Assembly: GCA_037384225.1 (NCBI GenBank)
Contig: JARROD010000174.1
Location: 1 to 15,597 of the forward strand
Length of the DNA stretch: 15,597 nucleotides
Source of the DNA: JARROD01 sp037384225
Lineage (GTDB): Bacteria > Pseudomonadota > Gammaproteobacteria > Pseudomonadales > Cellvibrionaceae
Reading direction: 5' to 3'
In this document: one piece after another, positions 7,522 to 14,070 of the stretch
How the letters are laid out: each line of letters begins with the position of its first letter
Numbering within the stretch: position 1 is the stretch's first letter
Program-made: the position numbers and the translations under genes
The notes under the pieces: model-generated
Databases searched by the model: none
The model's input: only the letters and a program-made list of their open reading frames with translations
Told to the model about the DNA's origin: nothing

Positions 7522-8004
7522 ATGGCTAAGTTTGTGACATTTATTCGTGGTTATTTGGGTTGTATCCTTCTGGTATTGTTTGTTAAACCTGCCTTGGCTC
7601 AACAGGTGCCGACGAGTCAATCGGCTATGCCAATCCAGGAGCTGGCCCCTTATATGCGCGAATTGCAGGTGCTCACACATAAACTTTCACTGTCGGTGGC
7701 GCACGCCAATTTTGAGCTGGCGAATTTTTATGTGTACGAATCGCTGGAACAGTTGGAGACGATCAAAGAAGCCGTTCCGGAATATCGTGGAATTGCTGTC
7801 GCCTATTTTATTGATCGCCTGATGACGCCTGAATATGAAAAATTACGGCAGGTGCTGGACAAGAACAATGAACCTGGCGCTGCCGCCGCAATGAAGTCTC
7901 TTGTCGACAGTTGCAATCAATGTCACCAAACCACTAAACACGGATTTATCCGCATACTTGATCGCGGTGATTTTAATCCGTTTAATCAGGATTTTACACC
8001 TTAA
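7522..8004 (+). CDS. Small exported monoheme c-type cytochrome, cytochrome c'-like
   Basis: A 160-residue protein with a signal peptide (about 1-26, ending KPALA/QQ). A largely helical body follows, with one heme-attachment motif near the C-terminus: CNQCH, encoded at 7912..7926 and about 30 residues from the end. A single C-terminal CxxCH on a helical bundle is the class II (cytochrome c') layout. The heme would be attached covalently in the periplasm. The sequence does not say whether it transfers electrons, senses a gas or is a sensor domain. ATG 7522 is preferred over the in-frame TTG at 7513 because it starts the signal peptide directly. Neither has a clear ribosome site. It lies between the TPR gene and the HtrA-like gene, whose ATG follows its stop by only 3 bases, so coupling is likely. 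Confidence 0.8.
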   Translation: MAKFVTFIRGYLGCILLVLFVKPALAQQVPTSQSAMPIQELAPYMRELQVLTHKLSLSVAHANFELANFYVYESLEQLETIKEAVPEYRGIAVAYFIDRLMTPEYEKLRQVLDKNNEPGAAAAMKSLVDSCNQCHQTTKHGFIRILDRGDFNPFNQDFTP

Positions 8005-8007
8005 AAT

Positions 8008-9125
8008 ATGATTGTTGTTGTCAAAAAAATTTCTTTTTGCCTGATTGTGTTATCAGTTTNNNNNNNNNNNNNNNNNNNNNNNNNNNNNNNNNNNNNNNNN
8101 NNNNNTCTATACCCGGGCATGCGGACGAAAATGTTACAAAGCATCACGCCGCAACGCCGCCTGCTGCATATCCCACTTTGGCCAGGGTAACCACTTATCG
8201 CCAGGGCGTGGGCAAACGTCCCGAAACGCCGGGGGAAAAGGTGCTTGAAAGTCAGGCTTTTGTGGTGGAGGACAGCGGGTTTTTAATGACCAGTTACCAT
8301 TCTCTGCTTGACCCTGCCGATGGGCATTTGTTGGATATTATAAAAATTGAATTGCTGTCAGGCCCGAAAACACCGGTATATGCCGATATAGTGAGTGTAG
8401 AACCAACGTTAAATCTGGCTATTTTAAAAATTGAGGTTGACCAGGCGCTGGTCCCATCTCACATTCTGCCGCGTGAAAAAATTGTTGCCGGAAAAGCTGT
8501 TTATGCCGCGGAGCTGACTCATCGCAAAAAGACTTACACCCAAGGCGAAATTATACGGATGAATAGCAAGGAGTGTTATCAGGAAAGTCTGTCGGCGACT
8601 ATGTTGAATGTCGATATTGATTTAAATGCGTCCACGCTTGGCGGCCCTGTGTTTGATGAAACGGGAGCCGTTGTTGGCATAGATACCGGTTATGATGATT
8701 CTGTCGAGAAGAGTCAGGGGCTGGAATCGCATCGTGAGCGTCATATCCTGCCTATTTTTTTAGCATTTAACATTTATGACAGTATTAAGTTTAAGCAAAG
8801 TTTTCACTCCCCCTGGACAGGATTTTCCGTGCGCAAACTCAGTACCGATGAACAAGCACTGTTTCCCATGCGGCGATTTATGGGGGGGATTGGCATTGAG
8901 TATGTCTGGAAAAACAGCCCGGCGGAAAAGCTGGGTATCCGCAAAGACGATATTCTGGTCCGTTTCAGCTATTACCCCATTTTATCGGAAGCGGATTTTC
9001 AAAAATGGTTGTACATGTATGGCGTGGGCGAAAAAGTAAAACTCCATCTTATACGTAACCGTCGAGAGTATCTGGTGCTTGACTACACGATTGAAAAGCG
9101 CCCGGCCTGGGCTAAACCCCATTAA
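8008..9125 (+). CDS. HtrA-like trypsin/PDZ protein, predicted inactive protease, interrupted by an N gap
   Basis: About 370 residues. ATG 8008 opens a signal-peptide-like start (two Lys, then FCLIVLSV). A 46-N run (8060..8105) then separates it from the rest, which lies in a different frame, so the gap length is probably wrong. The downstream part shows a chymotrypsin-fold domain: FLMTSYHSLLD with the His equivalent (codon 8298..8300), LNLAILKI where family members have D-LALLKI (Asn codon 8412..8414), and STLGGPVFD where GNSGGP is expected (Leu codon 8637..8639 at the Ser position). A PDZ domain follows (IEYVWKNSPAEKLGIRKDDIL onward). His is kept but Asp and Ser are lost, so I infer a peptide-binding pseudoprotease or periplasmic adaptor. 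It is coupled to the cytochrome gene. An in-frame ATG at 8037 lacks a signal peptide and is less likely as the start. Confidence 0.75.
8060..8105. other. Assembly gap (46 N) inside the HtrA-like gene
   Basis: Bases 8060..8105 are all N. The likely start codon at 8008 is in the frame 1 mod 3, while the long downstream frame is 0 mod 3. For the two to join, the true gap must differ from 46 by one base modulo three (for example 47). Confidence 0.95.
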
Positions 9126-9217
9126 TTATGCAACAATAGGGTGGACTGAAAGGTTATGTGAAATTTTACTCTGACCCCTAAAATTGAACAATCTGATCGA
9201 TGCAGGGAATCGCCTGC

Positions 9218-10138
9218 CTATTTCTGTTCTTCTTTACGCAGCCGCAGGATTTCCTCCAACGACAAACCTGCTTTTTCTGCGATTGTCCTGTCATCGAGTA
9301 AGGGCAAAAGATTCCTTGCGATGTTCAGACGCGCCTCTTTATCGCCTTCCTTTCTGCCTTCCTTTCTGCCTTCCTTTCTGCCTGTTTCCAAGCCATCCAT
9401 ACGGCCGCTCCCGTAGGACGAGTTAAACATGCTCGCCTGGTAACGACGGTCTTCCATGTATGCCTCATAGTCTTTCCTGGCCTGCTCCGAGAGCTTCAAT
9501 ACATCCAGTTGCTCCTTGGCTTGCTGGAGGCCCTTGGCTTTGAAGTCGTCTTCGATGGTTTCGTTTTTCAGGAAATAAATCCATTCATCCAGCGTATCCT
9601 TGGCGATATCGTTGAACTGATTGACCTTGATCAAATAATATTCGGGGAAAATTTTATCGACACTGGCTTTTCTGAATGCCGTCTGCTGTTTGGCGTTGAG
9701 TTCCAGGGGGTGTCCGGTATGCATACCGGTAAACTGGGTATTGCCCACATAGATGTAATCGTCACCCCGGCCCAGATCGAAATAGAGGATATTGATCGAG
9801 ATCACCTTGCTGATATGTTCGTAAGCGGAAGCCTCCCGCATGTGCTCGACAATGACTTTGGACGTCGCAAAAAGGATGCGTTGAAGGTAGTCCAGCTCCT
9901 GTTCGAACTGCACTTCGATAATGACAATTTCACCCTGTTGGTTGCGAACCTTGATATCGACACGGTTGAACTTGCTTTCCTGGCTACCTTTATTGGACTC
10001 GCCGTCCAGTATGTCCAGAATCTTGATATCGTCATGCAGCAGTTCACTCAAAAAGCCTTCCAGAATCCCGAAATTGGCTTTGCTTCTCAGCAGGCGTTTT
10101 ATGGCCCAATCGAAGCTGACTAATTTGCGTGCCGGCAT
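9218..10138 (-). CDS. Rpn family PD-(D/E)XK nuclease / putative transposase
   Basis: A 306-residue protein of the PD-(D/E)XK nuclease transposase family (RpnA-like, recombination-promoting nuclease). The N-terminal MPARKLVSFDWAIKRLL is typical. The nuclease core is Asp61 (RVDIKV) and Glu75-Val-Gln77 (IIEVQFEQ), with Gln replacing the usual Lys as is common in this family. The C-terminus has charged GRKEGRKEGRKEG repeats and a small helical motif (DDRTIAEKAGLSLEEILRL), also family-typical. RpnA homologues are DNA endonucleases that raise recombination. The physiological role is unclear. The ATG at 10138 is chosen over an in-frame one at 10201 because AGGAG lies 7 bases upstream of it and the family N-terminus begins there. 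It stands alone on the minus strand between two plus-strand blocks, in keeping with a dispersed accessory gene. Confidence 0.92.
   Translation of the reverse strand: MPARKLVSFDWAIKRLLRSKANFGILEGFLSELLHDDIKILDILDGESNKGSQESKFNRVDIKVRNQQGEIVIIEVQFEQELDYLQRILFATSKVIVEHMREASAYEHISKVISINILYFDLGRGDDYIYVGNTQFTGMHTGHPLELNAKQQTAFRKASVDKIFPEYYLIKVNQFNDIAKDTLDEWIYFLKNETIEDDFKAKGLQQAKEQLDVLKLSEQARKDYEAYMEDRRYQASMFNSSYGSGRMDGLETGRKEGRKEGRKEGDKEARLNIARNLLPLLDDRTIAEKAGLSLEEILRLRKEEQK
9344..9379. repeat. Three perfect 12-bp tandem repeats inside the Rpn gene
   Basis: GCCTTCCTTTCT occurs three times in tandem (9344..9355, 9356..9367, 9368..9379). It encodes the repeated Gly-Arg-Lys-Glu on the minus strand. 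Copy-number change adds or removes four residues without a frameshift. Confidence 0.9.
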
Positions 10139-10470
10139 GGATCTACTCCTATGGAAGCCTGGTGATTGTGGGATTTTAGCGTAAACGGCGGGAGCCACCA
10201 AGGCTTATCGGTCCACGCTCTCTCCCATTACCTCTTCCTGTGTCAGATCGCTAACCTTATATTTAACCGCCAGGCGTGTGATGGCGAGACGGTTTCCGGT
10301 TGGGGTTCGCGGGGTGCCCAATTGACAAATATGGCCAAACAGACTAGTTTTGCTCCCTTTGAGTGCCCTCACTGAAGGACGTTCGCAGCTTCCCTAAACG
10401 AGGTTTTTCATTTTTGCGGATGGTGAAAACACCAGGGTTTCACATTTTGCTGATATTGAACGTCGGCCAT

Positions 10471-10513
10471 TTGGCAGCCAAACGATAGTGGCGCCTATAT
10501 AAACTCTATCGTT
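10471..10513 (+). promoter_or_regulatory. Candidate promoter with flanking dyad for the adenosine deaminase gene
   Basis: TTGGCA (10471..10476) and TATATA (10496..10501) are spaced 19 bases apart, or slightly less with the overlapping box TATAAA. They could form a sigma70 promoter. The perfect inverted repeat AACGATAG (10481..10488) / CTATCGTT (10506..10513) brackets the -10 box, a position suited to a repressor operator. No regulator is identified. Confidence 0.35.
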
Positions 10514-10533
10514 GCATAAATTAAAGTCTGACT

Positions 10534-10555
10534 CAGGCAGACAACAGGCAGACAA
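10534..10555. repeat. Tandem 11-bp duplication in the adenosine deaminase leader
   Basis: CAGGCAGACAA occurs at 10534..10544 and again at 10545..10555. It immediately precedes the AAAAGG ribosome site (10555..10560). It is a probable slippage duplication in the 5' leader. Confidence 0.85.
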
Positions 10556-10565
10556 AAAGGTACAA

Positions 10566-12002
10566 GTGAACATCTTTAACATTTCAAGAACACTTCTCAT
10601 TTTAACCATCGCCGCTGCCAGCGTGCAAACCCGGGCCGATTGGTTCGATGATTTTAAACAGCAAGCGACGCCGCGGGAACTCTACACCTTTCTCTACGCT
10701 ATGCCCAAAGGCGGCGACCTTCACAACCACCTCAGTGGCGCCGGTCTCAGCAAGTGGTGGTATGACCTGGCGGTGGATGAAAGCAGAAACGGCGGCTATC
10801 GCTATTACACCAAAGTGAAAATCAATAACTGCCGTGCTTTCGGCAGCAATGAGTTTGGGTCTTCCCCCTATCGGGTACGGCTGAGAAATATTCAACAAAG
10901 TACCTACGATCGACTCGACGACTGTGAAAAAAGCGAATACATGCCATTGGCGGACCTTGACGAGGAAGAAAAACTGGCTTGGTACAACAGTATTCGGCTG
11001 GACAAGAATTACGAAGGGCGTCAGGAGTTTTTCGGGCGCCACTGGCAGCGACTCAACGAGCTTTCCGCCAATCCCCATCTGATTGCTGAATTACTTGTCA
11101 AAAATATGCAGGCATTTGGCCGCGAGGGGCTGCTGTACCTGGAAACCCAATCCGGCGTGCTGGGATATAAAAAACCGGATGGTTCCGATTTTAGCCCGGA
11201 AGATGTGGCGGATATTTACCGTGCACGCCTGACTAAAGACGACGCTAAAGAGACCGGTGTAACCGTGCGGCTACAGCAAAGTATTCTGCGTTTTCATCCT
11301 AAAGCGGTTGAGATGCTGGATTTTGTCTATCGGTTTGTAGACAAAAACCGCGACCTCTACGTAGGCGTTAATATGGTTGGTCGCGAAGATAACGACAAAG
11401 GCTTTCCGTTGCGGTTTTTGCCAAAGCTGCGAGAGCTGCGCCGGCAGATTCCCAAGGTAGCACTTTCGATTCACGGCGGCGAGGTGGACGAGCCCAACGC
11501 CCATGTACGCGATACACTGCTGCTGGGGGCTGAGCGCATTGGCCACGGTGTCAATCTGATTAGCGATCCCGACACGATGTTGTTAATGCGCAATGGCCCC
11601 TATCTGGTGGAAATCAATTTGATCAGCAACCTGCTGCTGGAATATGTGCAGGACTATGCACAGCACCCTTTTCCCGAATACCTGCGCTTTGGTATTCCCG
11701 TGGCCTTGTCGACGGACGACCGTGGCATGTGGGATTCCAATATGACCGATGAGTACCTGGTGGCGGTCAAAGAGTTCAATGTTTCCTGGGATGAACTGGT
11801 TTCCATGGGCCGCAATTCATTGCAACACGGATTTATGGATGCGGATACCCGGCAGCGACTGCTGGTGGAATACGACCGGCGCATTGAAAGCTTCGCCAAG
11901 CGTTTCAAGCGCCGGGGCGTGAAGTCGCTGGCCAAGGTTAAACCGGTTTCCTATTCGTTTACCTGTAAACGCTACAAAATTTGCTTGCCCTCCGGCGAGT
12001 GA
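10566..12002 (+). CDS. Exported adenosine deaminase, ADGF-like
   Basis: A 478-residue member of the adenosine/AMP deaminase family, nearest in layout to the longer ADGF/CECR1-type secreted enzymes. It would hydrolyse adenosine to inosine and ammonia in the periplasm or outside the cell. Visible motifs are the metal-binding HNH in GGDLHNHLSGAG (His53, His55), SIHGGE with the third His (codon 11472..11474) and its acid partner, ERIGHGVNL with the catalytic His, and LSTDD with the metal Asp (11715..11720). The region between HNH and HGGE is longer than in cytosolic Add. I choose GTG 10566 because AAAAGG lies 5 bases upstream and it opens directly into a signal peptide (NIFNISRTLLILTIAAASV, cut near TRA/DW). 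An in-frame TTG at 10512 is less likely. yaiI starts 11 bases after the stop, so the two are probably co-transcribed. Confidence 0.9.
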   Translation: MNIFNISRTLLILTIAAASVQTRADWFDDFKQQATPRELYTFLYAMPKGGDLHNHLSGAGLSKWWYDLAVDESRNGGYRYYTKVKINNCRAFGSNEFGSSPYRVRLRNIQQSTYDRLDDCEKSEYMPLADLDEEEKLAWYNSIRLDKNYEGRQEFFGRHWQRLNELSANPHLIAELLVKNMQAFGREGLLYLETQSGVLGYKKPDGSDFSPEDVADIYRARLTKDDAKETGVTVRLQQSILRFHPKAVEMLDFVYRFVDKNRDLYVGVNMVGREDNDKGFPLRFLPKLRELRRQIPKVALSIHGGEVDEPNAHVRDTLLLGAERIGHGVNLISDPDTMLLMRNGPYLVEINLISNLLLEYVQDYAQHPFPEYLRFGIPVALSTDDRGMWDSNMTDEYLVAVKEFNVSWDELVSMGRNSLQHGFMDADTRQRLLVEYDRRIESFAKRFKRRGVKSLAKVKPVSYSFTCKRYKICLPSGE

Positions 12003-12013
12003 AAGGGGAGAGT

Positions 12014-12460
12014 ATGAAAATCTGGGTAGATGCGGACGCTTGTCCGGTGGTTATCAGGGAAATACTGTTCCGGGCAGCGGAGCGCACCGGTACACAAACT
12101 ACTTTTGTTGCCAATCAGTATATCAAAACACCCAATTCCAGGCATATAAAAATGCAGCAGGTCGAGGCGGGCTTCGATATCGCCGACAATATGATCGTCA
12201 AACTGGTTGAAGCCGGGGACCTAGTGATTACCAGCGATATACCGTTGGCGGCGGAAGTCATTGACAAAGGTGGTGCGGTGTTGGGTTTTCGTGGCGATCG
12301 CTTCACTAAGGACAATATTAAAGCGCGGCTGACGATGCGGGACTTTATGGAAACCATGCGCGCCAGCGGCATTAATTCCAAGGGGCCGCCGGCTCTGACA
12401 CAGGCTGATCGACAGACATTCGCCAACGGGCTGGATAAATTCCTGGCGACGGGGCGCTGA
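12014..12460 (+). CDS. yaiI: YaiI/YqxD family protein (DUF188)
   Basis: A 148-residue cytosolic protein of the widespread UPF0178/DUF188 family (E. coli YaiI, Bacillus YqxD), of full expected length. Hallmarks are the N-terminal WVDADACPV (4-12), the central GDLVITSDIPLAAEVI, the GFRGDRFTKDNI stretch, and the C-terminal GPPALTQADRQTFANGLD. The Asp cluster near the N-terminus and the SDIPLA motif suggest a PIN/NYN-like nuclease fold, but biochemical function is not established. The ATG at 12014 follows AGGGGAG. It lies 11 bases downstream of the secreted adenosine deaminase, which suggests shared transcription but gives no clear functional link. It converges on the Anbu gene with only 14 bases between the stop codons and no evident terminator. 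Confidence 0.93.
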   Translation: MKIWVDADACPVVIREILFRAAERTGTQTTFVANQYIKTPNSRHIKMQQVEAGFDIADNMIVKLVEAGDLVITSDIPLAAEVIDKGGAVLGFRGDRFTKDNIKARLTMRDFMETMRASGINSKGPPALTQADRQTFANGLDKFLATGR

Positions 12461-12474
12461 TTTTGTGCAAGGCC

Positions 12475-13278
12475 CTAACCCGATGGCTTGTGCTGTTGAT
12501 CATTAATATTGTTATTAACGACCTGCTGCAAAGGTGGCGTGGTGCTGTGACTTTCCCAGTCGAAACGGGGAAGGGATAAAAAGGCTGCATTTAATGCTTC
12601 GTTCCAACTCTGTTTGATATCCCGCAAATACTGATCATCTTCATCGAACTTTATGTGGTGATTGGACTCAAAAGTGTCTCTTTTATAAACCAGCACTTCG
12701 ATCGGTGGGCCGACGGTGGCATTGGATTTAATCGTGGAGTCCATGGAAACTATGGCGCAACGGGCGGCGTCCTCAAGAGGCGTGTCTCGGGTCAGTATTC
12801 GGTCGAGAATCGGTTTGCCGTATTTGCTTTCGCCAATCTGTAAAAACGGCGTTTTATCAGAATCGGTAATAAAATTACTGGCTGAATAGATCATATAGAT
12901 AGTGGGATCTGCGCCTTTAATTTGCCCTCCCAGAAGCAGTGAGGCGGAAGTATCGATACTGCGGGCGTTGACAGAATTTTGCGCCGCGGCCTGTTCTTCA
13001 CGGCTGACATTGCTGACGTAACGGGCCGCCTCATTCATTTTCATACAACTGCGGAGGCTGAAATTTTCCGTCTCTTCCAGATCGCTTTCCAGACGGTTGA
13101 CAATAGCCTGGGTGGTAGCCAGGTTACCGGCGGTCATAATGATGAATATCTTGTCCGGGGAAGGCTGGAAAATATGCATCTTGCTGTATGAGGATAGCAT
13201 GTCAGGTCCGGCGTTGGTACGTGAATCGGAACAAAACACCAGTCCTTCCCGGGTGGATATGGCCACGCAATATGTCAT
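12475..13278 (-). CDS. Anbu-type proteasome-like hydrolase (ancestral beta subunit)
   Basis: A 267-residue Ntn-hydrolase matching the bacterial proteasome-type protease family (Anbu / BPH). Removal of the initiator Met exposes the nucleophile Thr2 (MTYCVAIST). The conserved SDSRTNAG places the supporting Asp at residue 18, and YSKMHIF supplies Lys33. IIMTAGNLATTQ (47-58) is another family landmark. Anbu assembles into open helical or ring-like oligomers. Peptidase activity is weak or disputed and the native substrate is unknown. Anbu is usually in an operon with a transglutaminase-like protein, an alpha-E protein and a circularly permuted ATP-grasp. Here none is adjacent and the gene stands alone, divergent from pncA and convergent with yaiI. 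The C-terminus is polar, with a run of Asn (VVNNNIND). The start is set by the Thr requirement despite a poor ribosome site. Confidence 0.93.
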   Translation of the reverse strand: MTYCVAISTREGLVFCSDSRTNAGPDMLSSYSKMHIFQPSPDKIFIIMTAGNLATTQAIVNRLESDLEETENFSLRSCMKMNEAARYVSNVSREEQAAAQNSVNARSIDTSASLLLGGQIKGADPTIYMIYSASNFITDSDKTPFLQIGESKYGKPILDRILTRDTPLEDAARCAIVSMDSTIKSNATVGPPIEVLVYKRDTFESNHHIKFDEDDQYLRDIKQSWNEALNAAFLSLPRFDWESHSTTPPLQQVVNNNINDQQHKPSG

Positions 13279-13353
13279 AGGATTTGCCCAATGGAGTTCG
13301 CTTTCCCATTCTAGCTTAGATCAGTGGAGGTGTCCTGCGCGGATACATTCGTA

Positions 13354-13406
13354 TTGGTTTCACCGGCACTATAGCCCATAATATACCCTAAGCTAAACGG
13401 GGGTAT
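13354..13406 (+). promoter_or_regulatory. Candidate pncA-pncB promoter with downstream dyad
   Basis: TTGGTT (13354..13359), 17 bases, then CATAAT (13377..13382) form a plausible sigma70 promoter. A six-base inverted repeat ATACCC (13383..13388) / GGGTAT (13401..13406) covers the expected transcription start and could be an operator. The GGGGG run (13399..13403) also supplies a somewhat distant ribosome site for pncA. It is judged by eye. I cannot tie it to a known NAD regulator. Confidence 0.35.
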
Positions 13407-13412
13407 TTTGTT

Positions 13413-14012
13413 ATGTCAAATACAGAAAGAACCTTCTCACCCCAAGCCGGGGATGCCCTGATCCTTGTCGATGTGCAGAAAGATTTTCTTCCCGGTGGTT
13501 TGTTGGCGCTGGCGGAGGGTGATCGGATCATCGCACCGCTGAATCGCTATATTCAACTTTTTCAGCAGGCATCCTTACCTGTATTCGCCACCCGCGACTG
13601 GCACCCCCAGGGTCACTGTTCGTTTACCGCTCAGGGCGGACCCTGGCCGCCCCATTGTCAGCAAAACACAGTGGGCGCTGAATTCGCTGATGCTTTGCAG
13701 TTGCCCCATGACCTGACGGTGATTTCCAAGGCAACGCACCGGGACAAAGACGCCTATTCCGGTTTTGATGGAACGGAATTGCACGACTTGTTACAGCGAC
13801 GTGAAGTAAAGCGTTTGTGGGTCGGCGGCCTGGCGACGGACGTTTGTGTTTTGAACACGGTCACAGATGCCTGCAAACTTAACTACCCAGTGTTGTTGCT
13901 GGAAGATGCTATCGCGGCGGTAAACCAACGCCCGCAAGATGGTGTGCAAGCCATTCAAACAATGAAAGATTGCGGTGCCAACGCCATAACTCTGAGCAAT
14001 GTGACCGAATAG
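13413..14012 (+). CDS. pncA: Nicotinamidase
   Basis: A 199-residue cytosolic isochorismatase-fold amidase that hydrolyses nicotinamide to nicotinate and ammonia, the first step of NAD salvage by the Preiss-Handler route. The catalytic triad is complete: Asp20 (LVDVQKDF), Lys106 (VISKATHRDKDAYSGF) and Cys145 (GGLATDVCVLNT). Metal ligands are Asp62 and His64 (RDWHP) and His81 (GGPWPPHC). The cis-peptide segment GLATDVC precedes the nucleophile as expected. Length is normal for PncA. The position after the Lys and the GGPWPPHC motif distinguish nicotinamidase from other isochorismatase-like hydrolases. The gene is divergent from Anbu across 134 bases and is followed after 50 bases by pncB, the next enzyme in the pathway, so an operon is very likely. 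Confidence 0.96.
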   Translation: MSNTERTFSPQAGDALILVDVQKDFLPGGLLALAEGDRIIAPLNRYIQLFQQASLPVFATRDWHPQGHCSFTAQGGPWPPHCQQNTVGAEFADALQLPHDLTVISKATHRDKDAYSGFDGTELHDLLQRREVKRLWVGGLATDVCVLNTVTDACKLNYPVLLLEDAIAAVNQRPQDGVQAIQTMKDCGANAITLSNVTE

Positions 14013-14024
14013 TGAAGTGTTTTT

Positions 14025-14070
14025 ATGAGAGTGTGCAAATGAGAAAGTACAAATGAGAGTGTATGAATAG
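14025..14070 (+). promoter_or_regulatory. Three tandem 14-bp units forming overlapping five-codon ORFs before pncB
   Basis: Three imperfect 14-bp units (14025..14038, 14039..14052, 14053..14066) lie between pncA and pncB. Each contains an ATG followed by four codons and a stop, giving MRVCK, MRKYK and MRVYE. Each of the first two stops overlaps the next ATG as ATGA, and the third mini-ORF overlaps the pncB ATG (14063). The GAGAGTGT of the last unit also serves as the pncB ribosome site. It may be a reinitiation ladder, a translational control leader or a duplicated initiation region. Confidence 0.6.

Larger units (their letters stand above)
10139..10565. other. Intergenic region between the divergent Rpn and adenosine deaminase genes
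   Basis: This 427-base stretch should hold both divergent promoters. It contains the AGGAG ribosome site of the Rpn gene next to its start, a GTGAAA/TTTCAC dyad with nine bases between arms (10423..10443), an eight-base dyad around a TATATAAA box (10481..10513), and a tandem 11-bp duplication (10534..10555). I see no coding frame with recognisable content and no RNA gene. Confidence 0.5.

Noticed and set aside
9160..9190. TTTTACTCTGACCCCTAAAAT next to the Rpn gene as a mobile-element end
   Set aside because: The string looks familiar from repeat-rich intergenic regions, but no matching inverted copy or target duplication is visible at the other side.
10139..10201. ATG at 10201 as the Rpn gene start
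   Set aside because: The extension has no family similarity, while ATG 10138 has AGGAG at ideal spacing and begins the conserved N-terminus.
10404..10415. AAACGAGGTTTTT as a rho-independent terminator
   Set aside because: The stem is only four bases and no gene ends here.
10512..10565. TTG 10512 as the adenosine deaminase start
   Set aside because: The added 18 residues come from the repeat-containing leader and would precede the signal peptide. GTG 10566 has a good ribosome site.
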